A stretch of 64,000 bases of DNA, taken from Cercospora beticola. Its lineage: Eukaryota > Ascomycota > Dothideomycetes > Mycosphaerellales > Mycosphaerellaceae. The stretch lies in contig NC_088943.1 in the NCBI RefSeq assembly GCF_033473495.1, positions 1,902,001-1,966,000 of the forward strand. Direction: 5' to 3'. Below are positions 41,890-53,476 of the stretch, in pieces (position 1 is the first letter of the stretch; the number at the start of each line of letters is the position of its first letter). Under the pieces are notes generated by a model. The model saw only the letters and a program-made list of their open reading frames with translations, did no database searches and had not been told where the DNA came from. A program made the translations under genes and the position numbers.

Positions 41890-43786
41890 TGATCAGCCGG
41901 CTTCTGGAGGCCTGGCTGAAGCTCCGTGTCATGTCTCTGAGCTTCAGGCTACTGGCTTCGGCCTGTAGCCTTATTTTCACGATCAGGTCGTACGGAATGG
42001 CTATGAATCTGAGCTTCACGTCAGGTGCATTCAAAATAGGAGAGGTGTGCGAGACTCGGTAGCTATTAGCTGGTCGCCGAGTCAGTCCATAAGCACTATC
42101 CGGCGGTAGCGGAAGGCAGGGACCAGGATGTCGCTGGATTATAAGGTGTGTTTCGAGGTCGTAGACCTGCATGATCGAGGGCCGCATTGTACACTTCTTG
42201 CAGGATAGAGGCCCACGCATGAATATTTCTCTCTTGAATAGAGCGGAGCGCTATATATAATAGCTTGAAAGGCGTTGTTCCCTAGCGCATTTCAATGTTG
42301 TTCGGTGCAATGCATCGAACAATGGACACTGCTCCAAGGGGGGCGAAGTCCCGTGGAAGAGAGATGTTGCGTGGAAGCAATGTGCTTCCCGTAGTAGTTC
42401 ATTGCCGACACACATGACAGAATGTTCTGATGGAATAGATAGCGGCGTCTCCACGACCGATGGAAGGTCGCAACACCGCTCCGGCGCGTGATCACCATAC
42501 AGCAAACTCTCGCGCTTCATTGCGGTCGCAGGCGTGAGAGCCGCACGAGGCACATCAAAACCGGTTCCGCTGTCTTCGCCACGAGCTGCTGCCCAAGCAT
42601 ACTCCGTCTGTCGTATTGCGAGGTCGACCGCCGACAGCATGCAAGCGCAGCTGCGGCAGAACCTCGATGGCAACCACGTGGTCAAAGTTCACCTCAGCCA
42701 TCCAGGGACCCATCAAGATCTGAAACATCAGAACGTCTTCCGCATGTCTACAAAGCAGAGAATCTCCTCGTCTGTGCGAGAAGTTATCGCGATGGTAGCT
42801 GGATATTGTGGTATCCAGTGCGGCATCTGCTTCATTCAACGTGCCGCTTTTTTGCAGTGTGGGAGACCTGCATACTCGATGCTGACATGCCGGCAGTCTC
42901 GCGTCCTGCATCTGTGCGCATCAGGAACCAACATCTGATGAACGTCACAGGCAAGGACTTCCTTGCGCAACCGAACCCTTTGATTGCACAAAACCATACC
43001 ACCTGCAGTCACCATGTTCAAGGCTGGCGCTTCCCCGAGGACACACCCCGGGAAGTACTTGAAGACAGTTTCAGATCATGCTCAGTGACGCAGTGTTCGC
43101 ATCTTTTGCGCTGAGCACAGCACACATCACCGTTGCGCGACATTTGTGCTCAGGAATCCGTTCGGCCGAGACAGTCTTGGCTTGCCCAGGTCCAAATGTG
43201 CTCCTGTCGTTCCCTTGGGCAAAGTCCAGGCTGGAGCTCAACGATATTGTCCACCCGGCTTCCGGCCTGGGTCAAGTGCCTTCCCCGGATTGACCCATGG
43301 GACCTCCGCAGCCGGCATACATGCTCGTGCCGATCCATTTGAGACGAACGCCCTCTCGATCTGAAGAACTGCAATATCTGAAATGTGTTCTGCACGATAC
43401 TGAGCAACCCGCGCTGCTCAAGAAATGATGTGCAAGCGCCCACCAGCAACGAGCGGCATCTTTGTTCGCGCGCCTAATTTCGATCTTTGTCGCCTGTGCT
43501 GCCCTTTCCGACCAGGCCCTCAAGGTTAAGGGCCGTAAGTTCAGTGGCCCTGGCCATTCAGTTCGCTGTCTGACAGGGATAGACATGGTAAGGCACATGT
43601 CACAGACAGCATCACACCAAGGTATCCTCGCGCGCCCCCGAAGTCAAAGACTTGAGCATAATAACATGGGACTGCCTCCGTGCTCGCTACCAGGCAGCGC
43701 CTCCTCTCCTTCGCCAGACGCTGACTACAGCAGACACTCCTTTCGATCAACTGCAGGCTTCCCACTCAGCCACTTCGTATCGCGAC
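41890..43786. other. Gene-poor 1.9 kb
   Basis: Divergent promoter space between the PTH11-like gene and the CAP gene. Frames up to 208 codons occur but lack support. A TATATATAAT stretch at about 42249-42260 may be a core promoter element, though no nearby gene was recognised for it. Confidence 0.45.
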
Positions 43787-44673
43787 ATGTTGCGATCATT
43801 GGTGCTCGCCACAGCATTGCTGTGTCACTCGTTCACAGTATTTGCATCCGACCATGGACACAAACATCACAAGATCTACCCGCGACATCCTCTTGAGGAG
43901 GATCACTGGACGGAGGAGGAGAAGTTGAGGAAGAGGGAAATCTATGCGCGCAATAAGGAAGCTGCAGACAAAAAGGAGTCCACGAACTGGATCGAGCCGG
44001 GTTATGAATATCTGGAATACAACAATGAGTGCTTGAAGCACCACAACTACCACCGGAACAATCATATGGTGAGCTGAAGCCATGATCTTTTACGGGAACG
44101 CGCCATATTGACTCTTTCCCAACAGTGCTACGACCTAGTCTGGGACGACGCACTAGCCTACACAGCACAACTCGTCGCCGAAAGCTGCGTATACGGTCAC
44201 AACCTGTACGTTTCGTCAACACCTCTTCCACCAAACATCCTACTAACCTCTCCACAGCGCATACGACTACGGCCAAGCAGGACAGAACATCGCAGCCGGA
44301 ATCCCAGCCTACAACGTCTCCGGCGTCATCACAGAACTCTGGTACAATGGCGAATATCCTTACTTCACTTACTACTACGGCCAGCCGCAGCCTGACTACA
44401 CTTATTTTGAACAATGGGCCCACATGACGCAGATTGTTTGGTGTAGTACGACGAATGTTGGGTGTGCGACGCAGTATTGTCCGTATCTGGCGAATGCGGG
44501 GAGTGTGGAGGGGTATTACACTGTTTGCAATTATAAGACGCCAGGTGAGTGTGACTTCGTCGACGGAGTTGGAGTGATATGCTGATGTGATTGTTGTAGG
44601 AAATGTCGAAGGACAGTATGCGCAGAATGTGTTTCCGCCGCAAGGAGCGCCTGATATTCATTGGGATCAGTGA
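43787..44673 (+). CDS. Secreted CAP-superfamily (PRY1-like) protein
   Basis: Four exons: 43787..44068, 44126..44205, 44258..44544 and 44600..44673; introns of 57, 52 and 55 bp with good branch sites (for example CTAAC at 44243). The product is 240 aa. A signal peptide (MLRSLVLATALLCHSFTVFA) leads to a His-rich linker (DHGHKHHK) and a charged helix. The CAP domain starts around NECLKHHNYHRNNH and continues LVWDDALAYTAQLVAESC, GQNIAAG, then the CAP1 signature WAHMTQIVW and CAP2 region YYTVCNYKTPG. CAP proteins such as yeast Pry1 bind sterols and fatty acids outside the cell; plant-associated fungi secrete several. All signature residues look intact. The extra acidic and basic helix before the domain is unusual but not unique. 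Confidence 0.88.
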
Positions 44674-45232
44674 GCGCTCGAATGATCCTTATGCGCGTGT
44701 GCTGGAAGAAGATCCACAAGCGAGTGGAGGAGCGGATGATACGGGGATGGTACGAGTTGAGGAGGAGCTCGCAAAGATCGATGAACAAAGATGGGATCGC
44801 GAGATTTGCTGGAGCATCTATGAGGCGCTGGGCTGGTGAAGAGAAGACAAGTGAAGCTTGACAACAATATAGACTCAATACCGACGCTCTCAAAACCCCA
44901 AGCGTTGACAACGGCAATCATCAAGGTGTTCCTGCCTAGGTCCATTGTCGCCGCTGCCTATCTACCAAAATGGCACCACCCTCATTGTCGCTTCCGCCCC
45001 GCCGCGCCGCTGCCTCACTTGTCCATGGAAAGTGGATCAAGCACACCGCCACCGCCGTTGGTAGCTGCAGCTGCACATGTGCTTGCATCGGCTGCCTGAT
45101 CACGCCGAAGGTTCTTGCCGAACTTCACATGCCGTCTCACACGACATCTCACGCTGAGTTCGCACTTCGACCATTTTCTCTTCAATCTTGTGCCACTTCC
45201 CCTTCCCCTTCGCCATTCACGCTCACACGCAC
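44674..45232. other. Intergenic, promoter of the Pro-rich gene
   Basis: About 560 bases; the second half is C-rich with CACACACG-type leader sequence. No gene seen. Confidence 0.5.
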
Positions 45233-46768
45233 ATGACAACGCTCACTCCTGCGCCAATTCACCACCACCCCACGATGCATACCAGAGCCATGACGGCCAC
45301 GAGCCGGCCGACGTTGACGCCGTCGGAGATTGATGGCGCTTCCTGGGGCACTCTTCCTTCGCAGCCCTTCCGCCACTTCATCGACACTCGTTCTGCTCAG
45401 GTTCAATCTCTCCCTCACAGCGACAGCGGCCTGTTCACCAACTACAAGACTCCTTTTGGCGAAGATCACGTCAACGCTCCGCCAACGAAGTTGAACTGCA
45501 CCACACCGAACTCGAGCCCGCCAGTCGCGCCAGTCGCGTCAGTTCCAGTTCGTCAGAGTACTCACACCGCCGCGCGCAAGGAAACCTCCGTCATCCCAGG
45601 AGCCACGGCAGATGATACCATCGATGTCGATTCGCTCACTCCCCAGCCTCAGCACCGCCGCACTTCCACCAAGGGCAAGAAAGCGGCTAGGGGCCGCTCT
45701 CTTGGCGAACGCAGCACGAAGCCCATCAAGCAGCTCCGCATGCTTGCTGAGAACGACAACTTGGACGCGGCTCTCAAGCTTGGCTGGTCCGTCGAGCGTC
45801 TGACTGAGATCTTCAATCGCAACAAGGCTGCTCGTGGCATTCACACCACCTCCATCATGCAGCCAATCGATGACCCCGAACTTCTCGCTCGAATCGAAGA
45901 GAGAAAGCACAACGCCCGAGTCGCCACCCAGCGTCGCACCAACCGCCTCAAGGAGAGAGCTCACAATGGCGACTTCGAGGCAGCGAAGAAGTTGGGCCTC
46001 GGCAAGAAGACCATGGACAACCTGTTCCCTCAGCCTGCAGGAGACAGAGATGGAGATCAGGTGAAGCGCGAGCAGGAGTCTCTGTCGCCGACTGAGCCGA
46101 GAGACTTCGATGAGGACATACGGCGCAGCATGGAGCATGGACACTTCGATCGGTATTCACGAGCTGGTAGTATGGCAGTGAGTGAGATGGGCAATCGCGC
46201 TCTCAAGGTCGAATCCGGCGAGACACCCTTTCTTCCTCCACGCAGTACAGGGCGTGCTGGTGGTGGTCAGCGCACCACTCTTCGCGATTCTTGGGGTAGG
46301 CAGACCGACATTCCAGCCTTCCAACCTGGTCCTCCATATCGTGCCCCTACGCCTGTCGTTCCTTCCAACTGGCCAAACCAATACCCAGCCACCATGGCAC
46401 CGCCAAACGGCCTGCCACCACCACCACTGCCATCGAATGGCTTGCCACCTACCACATATCCAACTCATGCGCACCAACCAGTGATCCAGGATATGGCCCT
46501 TCAGTTGGCTCTCGAGCGTCGCGAGCGTTTGTCTGTTCTCGAGTGGGCACACGCACGTGTCGCAGAGACTGATAACAAGATTGTTCAGTACCAGGCCTAT
46601 CAAGCGCGCCAGAACTCGATCTTTCACAACCACCTCAACGCCGCCGATCGTCGTCAAGTCACCCAGAACGGACAGAGTTCGGGGTCTGCTGCAGCCGACA
46701 GAGACTGGACTTTCGTCAATCAGACTGGCCAGGAAGCTTCCGAGGACGAAGTGCACATGGTAGAGTGA
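45233..46768 (+). CDS. Hypothetical Pro-rich protein with an internal helical duplication
   Basis: A single exon of 511 aa from the ATG at 45233 (the frame opens earlier only at TTG). The N-terminal 130 residues are Pro/Ser/Thr-rich. A basic stretch (STKGKKAARGRSLGERSTKP) precedes two related helical units: RMLAENDNLDAALKLGWSVE and, about 70 residues later, RLKERAHNGDFEAAKKLGLG. A long proline-rich region (PPNGLPPPPLPSNGLPP) follows and then a helical segment near the C-terminus (LALERRERLSVLEWAHARVAE). No domain name can be given. The basic patch and the paired helices suggest a nuclear protein. Codon use appears similar to neighbours. Confidence 0.7.
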   Translation: MTTLTPAPIHHHPTMHTRAMTATSRPTLTPSEIDGASWGTLPSQPFRHFIDTRSAQVQSLPHSDSGLFTNYKTPFGEDHVNAPPTKLNCTTPNSSPPVAPVASVPVRQSTHTAARKETSVIPGATADDTIDVDSLTPQPQHRRTSTKGKKAARGRSLGERSTKPIKQLRMLAENDNLDAALKLGWSVERLTEIFNRNKAARGIHTTSIMQPIDDPELLARIEERKHNARVATQRRTNRLKERAHNGDFEAAKKLGLGKKTMDNLFPQPAGDRDGDQVKREQESLSPTEPRDFDEDIRRSMEHGHFDRYSRAGSMAVSEMGNRALKVESGETPFLPPRSTGRAGGGQRTTLRDSWGRQTDIPAFQPGPPYRAPTPVVPSNWPNQYPATMAPPNGLPPPPLPSNGLPPTTYPTHAHQPVIQDMALQLALERRERLSVLEWAHARVAETDNKIVQYQAYQARQNSIFHNHLNAADRRQVTQNGQSSGSAAADRDWTFVNQTGQEASEDEVHMVE

Positions 46769-47589
46769 AGTCTTCCGCTTTCAACGACTCCCACCCAATC
46801 ATCCCGCTTGCAGCACTGACAAGCTCCACAATCCCGACTCTTACGATCACGAAGCATCTTGCGAGTTCTCACCACTGCTACGACCCCGGCACTTGAGGGA
46901 TCTTGACTCTTCCCTTACCCCCAAAACGGAAACGACTTGTAATGATCGAAACGAAACGACACCCGAATCAACGAGCAACGGCTCTCTTCTTGCATCTTTT
47001 CCTGGCGCTTGCATCCTTCTTCAGGCATTCTTGGTGCAACGTCAACACGACTTGCCGCACCACCGCGGACAGCAGATATCGGAGACGCTGGACGCTACGA
47101 TGATCACGAGGTTTTGCGAGAAACATCTTTGGAGCATAAAGTATGGCGTATGGATCTCTTCGACTGGCCTTATGACTTGCAGATGATATCTCAAGGCGCG
47201 AAGGCGGAATACTTGTGCCTTTTCACGATGGATTTGGTGCATGCATTGCCTCTAGGTTCGACTGTAGCATGAATGAATGAGATATCTTTATCATGTCCTC
47301 TCGTAGTTCCAGCTGATGTTTCGTCATCTGGGTTTCGTTGCCTGACTCCTGCGGTATGATGATTGATGTAGCCGGCCGTCTGCTCGCCCGTCGAGTAAAT
47401 CTCCTCTCCCGCACTCTTGCCCAACACTGGATTCGCTTCCACCTTTTTCTCGCTTCCAATTACACGAATCGGCCGGAACGAAGCTGTGGGGCTATGTCTG
47501 CCTGTGGCGTTCTGAAGTAGACGCTCATAGTATCAACAGAGTCTCCTCCTTCGTTATGCCTATCGTCGTTGCTGAAAGGGCGGCGTCCT
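46769..47589. other. Intergenic between convergent genes
   Basis: About 820 bases between the 3' ends of the Pro-rich gene and the STAND-N-domain gene; only chance frames. Confidence 0.5.
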
Positions 47590-49212
47590 TCACACGCCCA
47601 CCAAGCCCGTCCACCGTTGCAATAGCTGTTCCACTGCGTCTTCGGGCTCGAGGTCCTCTTCTCCTTCTTCTTGTTCCTCTTCGGCTTCCTCTTCCTCGCA
47701 TTCTACGGGCTCGAGTTCTTCTTCGGCGCCGAGGTCCAGATCCAGGCCATCATCGTCAGCGAGTAGTTCTTCCTCAACTCCAGTATCATTGGCCCATTCC
47801 TCTTTCACCAGTGGGGCAGAAAACTGATTCCCAAGATCAACGAGCTCACTCTCTCGCACAGGAGAAATATGAGAGGTCAAGGGTCTGGTATGGGCTTCAT
47901 ATGTTGTGGTTAGCAGATCGAAAGGTTCTCGAGGAGTTCGCGACGGCTGAGGACTAAAATCGGGATAATCCAAATTTTCCTTCGGGCTTGTCCAGATTGC
48001 TGGATTGAATGGCTGTGTGTGCCATTCGGTTAGCGCGGGATCTTGGGCCGGCCTTGCGAGACGAGTATCGAAGGGAATACGGCGTAGCTCATGACTTTGA
48101 GCTCTGCACGTTTCTGAGAGATGAGAGTCTGTTTCCCTGTTTCGCTGCGATGTTTCGCGGCTCTGAGCAGGATGACGTGGTTTGGATCGCAACTCTCGAG
48201 ATTTGTGTAACTTGTTGGTCTGCGAAGCAGCTTCATCGTTGAGTTCGCGGATCGCTTCGACGGCTTCGTGGAGATTGAAATTGATGGACTGAGGGTGAAA
48301 AGACCGCGTGGTCCGCCATTTCTCGGCTGAAGAGTCGATGCAGATTGCTAAAAAGCTGACTGTTGTGGCGCAACGTTGTAGTGCGGTTGCCAGGCTGTCG
48401 CTGGGGTTGGTGATTTCTGTGGGGTCCATCTCGTTGTGAGGAGCGTCGGCGCCAGGCAGAGCTACTGCAATGTTCGCACTTGCTCCTTCAGCTGTCGCTT
48501 CAATGTCATCAGTTTCGCGGGCATTTGCGCCAGCTTTCATTTCCAACTCCTCAAACTTCCTTCTCAACTCCTCGTACCTCTCTTCAGCACCATTTTTCGC
48601 TTCAATCAAACTCTCGACTTGCAGTTTGTCTAGCGTGAGCTCCACTTGAACTTTCATACTGGCGGCCACTGCCGCTTGAGAAGCTTTGGCACCATATGCG
48701 AGCACACTCAGCATAAGCAGGAGTGTACTCTTCAGTTTCTCTAAGTTTGCTCGAAGTACCTCCAATTTGCTGCTTCGTAGAGGCCACTTCAGCTTTTCCG
48801 TCATGGACATTGTAAATTTTCCATTTGCTCCAGGTCTCATTGATTTCATCAACGCATCATCGACTTCCTGGAAAGCCTCTCTACATCCATCCAGAACCTC
48901 TTCGAGGTCATGGATAGCTTCGTGCTGTGGCCGTCTTAGCACTTGAACCCAGATGTACGCTGCTTGTCGCGATGTCTTTCATGAGCTCGTGGCATGACTT
49001 ACAGTACAGCTCTTCCCTAAGACATCAGCCTTCAGCTGCTCGTGCGTTCGCTGCAAGACCTTCGCTGTAAGCTTCACATCTCTGGCGATTTTCTTGATAT
49101 CTTTTTCTGCGCTTTTAACGGACTTGGAGTAGTTGTACAGTGTCGTCGCAAGAGAGAAGCCTGCTTCGGCGACTTGAATTACGCTGGCAGCTGTACCGAT
49201 GATTTCGGCCAT
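47590..49212 (-). CDS. Stand-alone fungal STAND N-terminal-domain protein
   Basis: Exons 49212..49003 and 48924..47590 with a 78-bp intron (GTAAGT donor, GTGCTAAG branch site, CCACAG acceptor) give 514 aa. The first 150 residues show the pattern of the fungal N-terminal domain of STAND/NLR proteins: MAEIIGTAASVIQVAEAGFS, LATTLYNYSKSVKSAEKDIK, then, across the splice, GKSCT/HEAIHDLEEVLDGC, and a KLKWPLRSSKLEVLRANLEK amphipathic segment. No NACHT or NB-ARC motif and no repeats follow. Instead there is a coiled coil (about 180-215), a disordered Ser/Pro region and a strikingly acidic C-terminus (EEEEAEEEQEEGEEDLEPED). Domains of this type mediate homotypic contacts in heterokaryon incompatibility and cell death; here it is detached from the sensor. 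Confidence 0.8.
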
Positions 49213-50204
49213 GGTTGTCTAGTCTTTTTGTACTGCCGCGACACGATGGTTGTGAGACGCCGAGAGAGACTGATTCGGGATGAAAAGGAACACCAGATTT
49301 GGGTCATATGGAGCTCAGGCAGAGTCTTGCAGAAGTGACAAGCGAAAGAGCCTAGAATTCGGAAGATACCATTCTGGAGAGCTGTTGTTGGAGTAGGTAG
49401 GACAGACGTGGCGCAGCCCGCAGACGTAGCGCTTGCGAGCTGTGGGACAGGGCAGGGCATTGCGATCCATTGTGGAACTAGGAGGTAGGCGCAGACTGCG
49501 CTGCATAGTGTGTGCACACATGGTCCTCATCAGATATGAAGCAGAAGCTGAGCTTTCCAAAGCACAAGAACCTGCTTGTATAGAAGAAGAAGAAGCTTTG
49601 CCAAAGACACGAGCAGAGCGAGGGCCAGGAAACCGCGGCTGACGAGAATACTTGGAGTCGTGAAATTTGATGTCAATTGGTTGCTCCAGAGCGGACGCTA
49701 ACGGAATGTCACGCTCATTCACCTGCCCGTCACTCACACGTGCCAGCCACGACGCCACGAAACAAGCCAAAGCCCATGCACATCACATCCCGTCACATCA
49801 TGAAATAATGAATCCTCGTATATACAAGGGTGAACGCTGTGAACTTCATTCCTTAAATAAATGAAAAGCCAGAAATCCTCGAGATCTATATCGACGAAAA
49901 TAATACTTTTTCTACATTTGTCATGTGAACAGCACAGCGTCCATCCCATTCATTCCACGCTGCTGGTATGTCTTATCTTATCTTCTCTTCCTCCCTACAG
50001 ACATTCGTCGACAGACACTAGAAAGAAACGTGCCATCACGTCCATTCACCCATCCATACCCGCCGGAACGCCTCGCTTAAACAGAAACTGAAAGGGAAAG
50101 CCCAGCCCATGATGGGCCAATATGCGACAAAAGAGAAGCTAAAAAGGTGATGCGAATTTCTTTCCTCCTCTTATCCTTCACCTCACGAACGAATTAAACA
50201 TTCA
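49213..50204. other. Intergenic, no supported gene
   Basis: About 990 bases with the promoter of the STAND-N gene and the long 3' region of the ArfGAP gene. Short frames only. Confidence 0.5.
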
Positions 50205-52232
50205 TCATCTATACCTCGCAGCCAAGCCCGCAAACGCGTCCGGACTATGTCTCCCATTGCCAGCAAAGCCTTGAAAGTCCCTGCTCTCATTACTCACGTG
50301 CCGAGGTGCCATCTGCTGCTGCTGTTGCTGCTGCGCGGGCTGGGCGCCAAAAGGGTTCCCGCTGTTCATCATGAGGTTCGGCGGCATAGTGACGCTGCGT
50401 TGAGGGACCTGTTGTTGTTGCTGCTCGTACGTCTGCTGGGGAGCCGAGCCATCTTCAGGTAGAGTTTGTAATTGTCTTGGTGCAGGCGCGAGCTGGGGAT
50501 AGTTGTATAATGCCAGGATTGATGACTTGTCTTGGCGAACGGGTTGCTGATATTGAGCATTGAGAAGTGGTTGGGAGTTGTATTGCCAGGGCTGCTCTTG
50601 TTGTGGGTGTTGAGCAAATTGGGTTTGAGGCTGCTGTTGAGGCTGGGGTGCGGAGTGTTGAGCGAGTTTCTGTGCCCAGGGATTCGAAGCAGGAGGTTGT
50701 GTGAAAGATTGTTGCTGCGGCAATTGCTGTTGCGGCTGAGGTTGAGAGAAAAAGTCTGCTTGTTGACCGTACATGGGCTGCGGTGATGCCATTGGAGCTT
50801 GTTGCGTAAAGCCCTGTTGTTGCCATGGGTTGCTGGCTTGCTGCTGCGCGAATTGCTGCTGTTGTGGAGCCTGTTGTGCCCAAATGTCATTCGCACTCGC
50901 GTTCGCAGTCTGTGGCTGAGCGCTTTGCTGCATGAACGGGTTGTTTGCAAACTGTGATGTTTGTTGCTGCGCAAATGATTGCTGTACAGGTGGCGGATAT
51001 GAAGCAGATGGCTGATCCCAAGGAGACGCCGTCTGTTGCGGTTGTGCTGGTTGTGGCTGCAAGAAAGGATTGTTGGCCTGCATTACAGCTGGGCTCTGCT
51101 GATATGCTTGCTGGGTCCCGGTGTGCCAAGGTGAGCTAGCCTGCGTTGCCGGTTGCGAAAGAGACATGTTCTGAAAGCTGTTCTCCAGCGATGTCTGAGG
51201 CTGTACAGCCGATTGCGGTTGCAAGAATGGATTCCATGACGCCGATGCCGCCGTAGGCTGAGGAGGAACAGAAGATGCGCGTGCTGGGACCGCGGGAGGC
51301 GCGGCAGATTCTCGTACCTCCCACGGGTTACTTGACTTCTTCTCAATGCTGATGCCGTTTGCCCCAGAACTGCCCATCGAGACCGGTGTCAACGCTCGTG
51401 GCCCCGGTGTCACCGACCTCGACAACGGTTTCGTGCCTTCGCCTAATCTTATCAATGTTTCAACAGCCTTCTCCACATTCCCGCCCGTGCTTTTCAATAT
51501 TTCGGTGTTCTTCGAATTGTCTGGGAACCCCATATCTCGAATGTGCGACAGCTTCGCCTGGAAGTTATTGTCCACTGTAGTGATCTTCATACCAAATAGC
51601 TGGCTTGGTTTGTTGCCCCTCTTCGGGCTCGGCAGATCATTGCGGTCCCCGCTGTATGCAGGCGAGAGAGGTGGTGTGATTCGATCCGCGCGCTGTTTGG
51701 GTACCGCCGCACTTGAGGACCGTAAAGAGAAGCCAAATCGTTTCGTGGGCTTAGGAGGCAGTTCGGGAGGCTCCTCGCTCCAAGATCCAAGGTCTGTTGC
51801 AGTACTCCCCGTGTTCTGTCTTGCAGCAGGTTGTGCTCGTCCAGTACTCAAGGCCTTGGTGACATACTTTTGCCGTATGTGTCTCTCTAACGCCGAGTCG
51901 ACCTCGTCCACATCAATAGGTATTTCCGGTCTCACATTCTGCGGGTTGTATGTCTTGTTGCTGGCCACGTTGCCCACTTTCTTCATATTCTCCACCTGCT
52001 CCACGCTCCAGCTGTCCATCGACAGTGATTTGACCTTGGAGACATGTGTGCCGAGCTTGCGGTGCAGAGCAGCACATCGCATGCAGAGAAAGATGCCCAA
52101 GTTCCAGCTGGCCCAGCCTGGATTCTTCGCAGCGCAGTCTGCGCACTTGTCGTTGCCCGGCACTGTCCGTAGGAGGTCCTGCAGCATGCGCTCGTTGCGA
52201 GCCTGCTGCCGTTTCGTGATCGCGCTCGCCAT
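50205..52232 (-). CDS. ArfGAP-UBA-polyQ protein (Gts1/Ucp3-like)
   Basis: A single exon of 675 aa. The ArfGAP zinc finger is complete: C30, C33, C50 and C53 (CX2CX16CX2C), followed by the [19 protein letters not shown] motif with the candidate catalytic Arg at 58. A UBA-type domain lies around 225-270 (LSHIRDMGF...[15 protein letters not shown]). The C-terminal 350 residues are Gln/Pro/Asn-rich with many NPF or NPW-type tripeptides (NPFLQPQ, NPFMQQ, NPWQQQ), which are EH-domain ligands. The same architecture occurs in yeast Gts1 and fission yeast Ucp3. It should stimulate GTP hydrolysis on Arf and couple vesicle budding to endocytic adaptors in the cytosol. The Q-rich tract is DNA-repetitive (CAG/CAA) and may vary between strains. 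Confidence 0.9.
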   Translation of the reverse strand: MASAITKRQQARNERMLQDLLRTVPGNDKCADCAAKNPGWASWNLGIFLCMRCAALHRKLGTHVSKVKSLSMDSWSVEQVENMKKVGNVASNKTYNPQNVRPEIPIDVDEVDSALERHIRQKYVTKALSTGRAQPAARQNTGSTATDLGSWSEEPPELPPKPTKRFGFSLRSSSAAVPKQRADRITPPLSPAYSGDRNDLPSPKRGNKPSQLFGMKITTVDNNFQAKLSHIRDMGFPDNSKNTEILKSTGGNVEKAVETLIRLGEGTKPLSRSVTPGPRALTPVSMGSSGANGISIEKKSSNPWEVRESAAPPAVPARASSVPPQPTAASASWNPFLQPQSAVQPQTSLENSFQNMSLSQPATQASSPWHTGTQQAYQQSPAVMQANNPFLQPQPAQPQQTASPWDQPSASYPPPVQQSFAQQQTSQFANNPFMQQSAQPQTANASANDIWAQQAPQQQQFAQQQASNPWQQQGFTQQAPMASPQPMYGQQADFFSQPQPQQQLPQQQSFTQPPASNPWAQKLAQHSAPQPQQQPQTQFAQHPQQEQPWQYNSQPLLNAQYQQPVRQDKSSILALYNYPQLAPAPRQLQTLPEDGSAPQQTYEQQQQQVPQRSVTMPPNLMMNSGNPFGAQPAQQQQQQQMAPRHVSNESRDFQGFAGNGRHSPDAFAGLAARYR

Positions 52233-53476
52233 GTTGCTGACAGCTCAGGCGTGACCTCGTGCTCCTCCAACGCGGACGCGGGTGCGACTGAGGGTGCGCG
52301 TGGATCGCAGGGCCCCTATGTCGTGGGGGCTGGGCGGCGGGATGTCGGAGGAGGAGGCAGAGGGGAGCGAGGATTCGAGGAGGATTAGGCGTTCGTAGGT
52401 AGATGCTGCGAATAAGAGATGCTCGACCAAGACAGCAGCACAAACCGCCAACAGATGATGCGGAAACAAGCGTAGGAGCGGCGTGCATAAGATTTAGATT
52501 AGCATGCACGCGTCCTCATCGCCGCCCAGGGGCCTGATCACGGCGCCGACCACCCCCGTCCTCCCCAGTCAATGACAGCTGAGCGCCGCTGTTCACGCTT
52601 CTCTCCTGCTTTGCACCCACTTCCACGACCAATTTCACGCTGGCTCCAGCGCTGGCAGTGATGCTATCCACCGCGACGCGCATTTTCGAGGTTGCGTCCC
52701 GCGACCGCCACGGCCACGCCTTGTGTGTCTCGGCCCAGATCGCCCGATGAATTCGGCCCGTGCTTCAGGCAATGTCCAGGTATTGCCTCGCAGTTGCTGG
52801 TGTTGACACATACAGACGTCCTCGGAGTGTTCCAGATTCCCGCCGAATGTAACCAGAACAATGTCGGCGCCTACGCATGCTTTTGTCGCGAGCACACGCG
52901 CGAGCCATATCCAGAACGAAGCCTTCCGACAGTGATACCAGAGCGAAGTGCAGTAGATGTCATTCCGATGGCAGCTTGCACGAACCTGCGCGAAGAAAAC
53001 AGTCCCGGACGACGTCGTGGAGTCGGACAGCATGATACGGGCTCACTTCACGCACCCGCCGGGATTGTGCGCTTTCTCCATACCGCGACCACGGAATTGC
53101 CAAACCCAACATTCCAAGGCCTATACAATCAGACTTCTCGTTCGCAATAAGTATGAAGTTCTCAAGCGGGTCGTTGGATCCTCACGTACTAGTAGGTATG
53201 CGGTGACCCATCGCGTCCATCGGCTTCTCGACGCGGAGTGTATGGGCCGAAGAACTTTCCACTGTCGGCATAACACGGCTGCTTTGCCCACGGTATGTAC
53301 GCAAAGTAACAGTAATGGACTCAACCAGAGTATTATTCCACTTGGCACCAGCGCACCAGCAACCTTTTACGAAGCACAATCATATCTTGCACTGCCGTCC
53401 GTTGCATCCCTCCTTCACAGCACCTCTTCAAACCACCTAACACAGCACCCACATCGCAGGCATCACAAGCGACAAG
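52233..53476. other. Divergent promoter region, 1.2 kb
   Basis: Lies between the ArfGAP start (minus) and the secreted cysteine protein (plus). No gene supported. The last 70 bases are CA-rich, typical of a fungal leader. Confidence 0.5.

Noticed and set aside
42488..43114. 208-codon + strand frame upstream of the CAP gene
   Set aside because: Starts in poor context and overlaps several alternative frames; composition is not protein-like.
50247..50786. Plus-strand Leu-rich frames opposite the polyQ tail of the ArfGAP gene
   Set aside because: CAG/CAA repeats read as CTG/TTG give Leu runs; no independent coding evidence.
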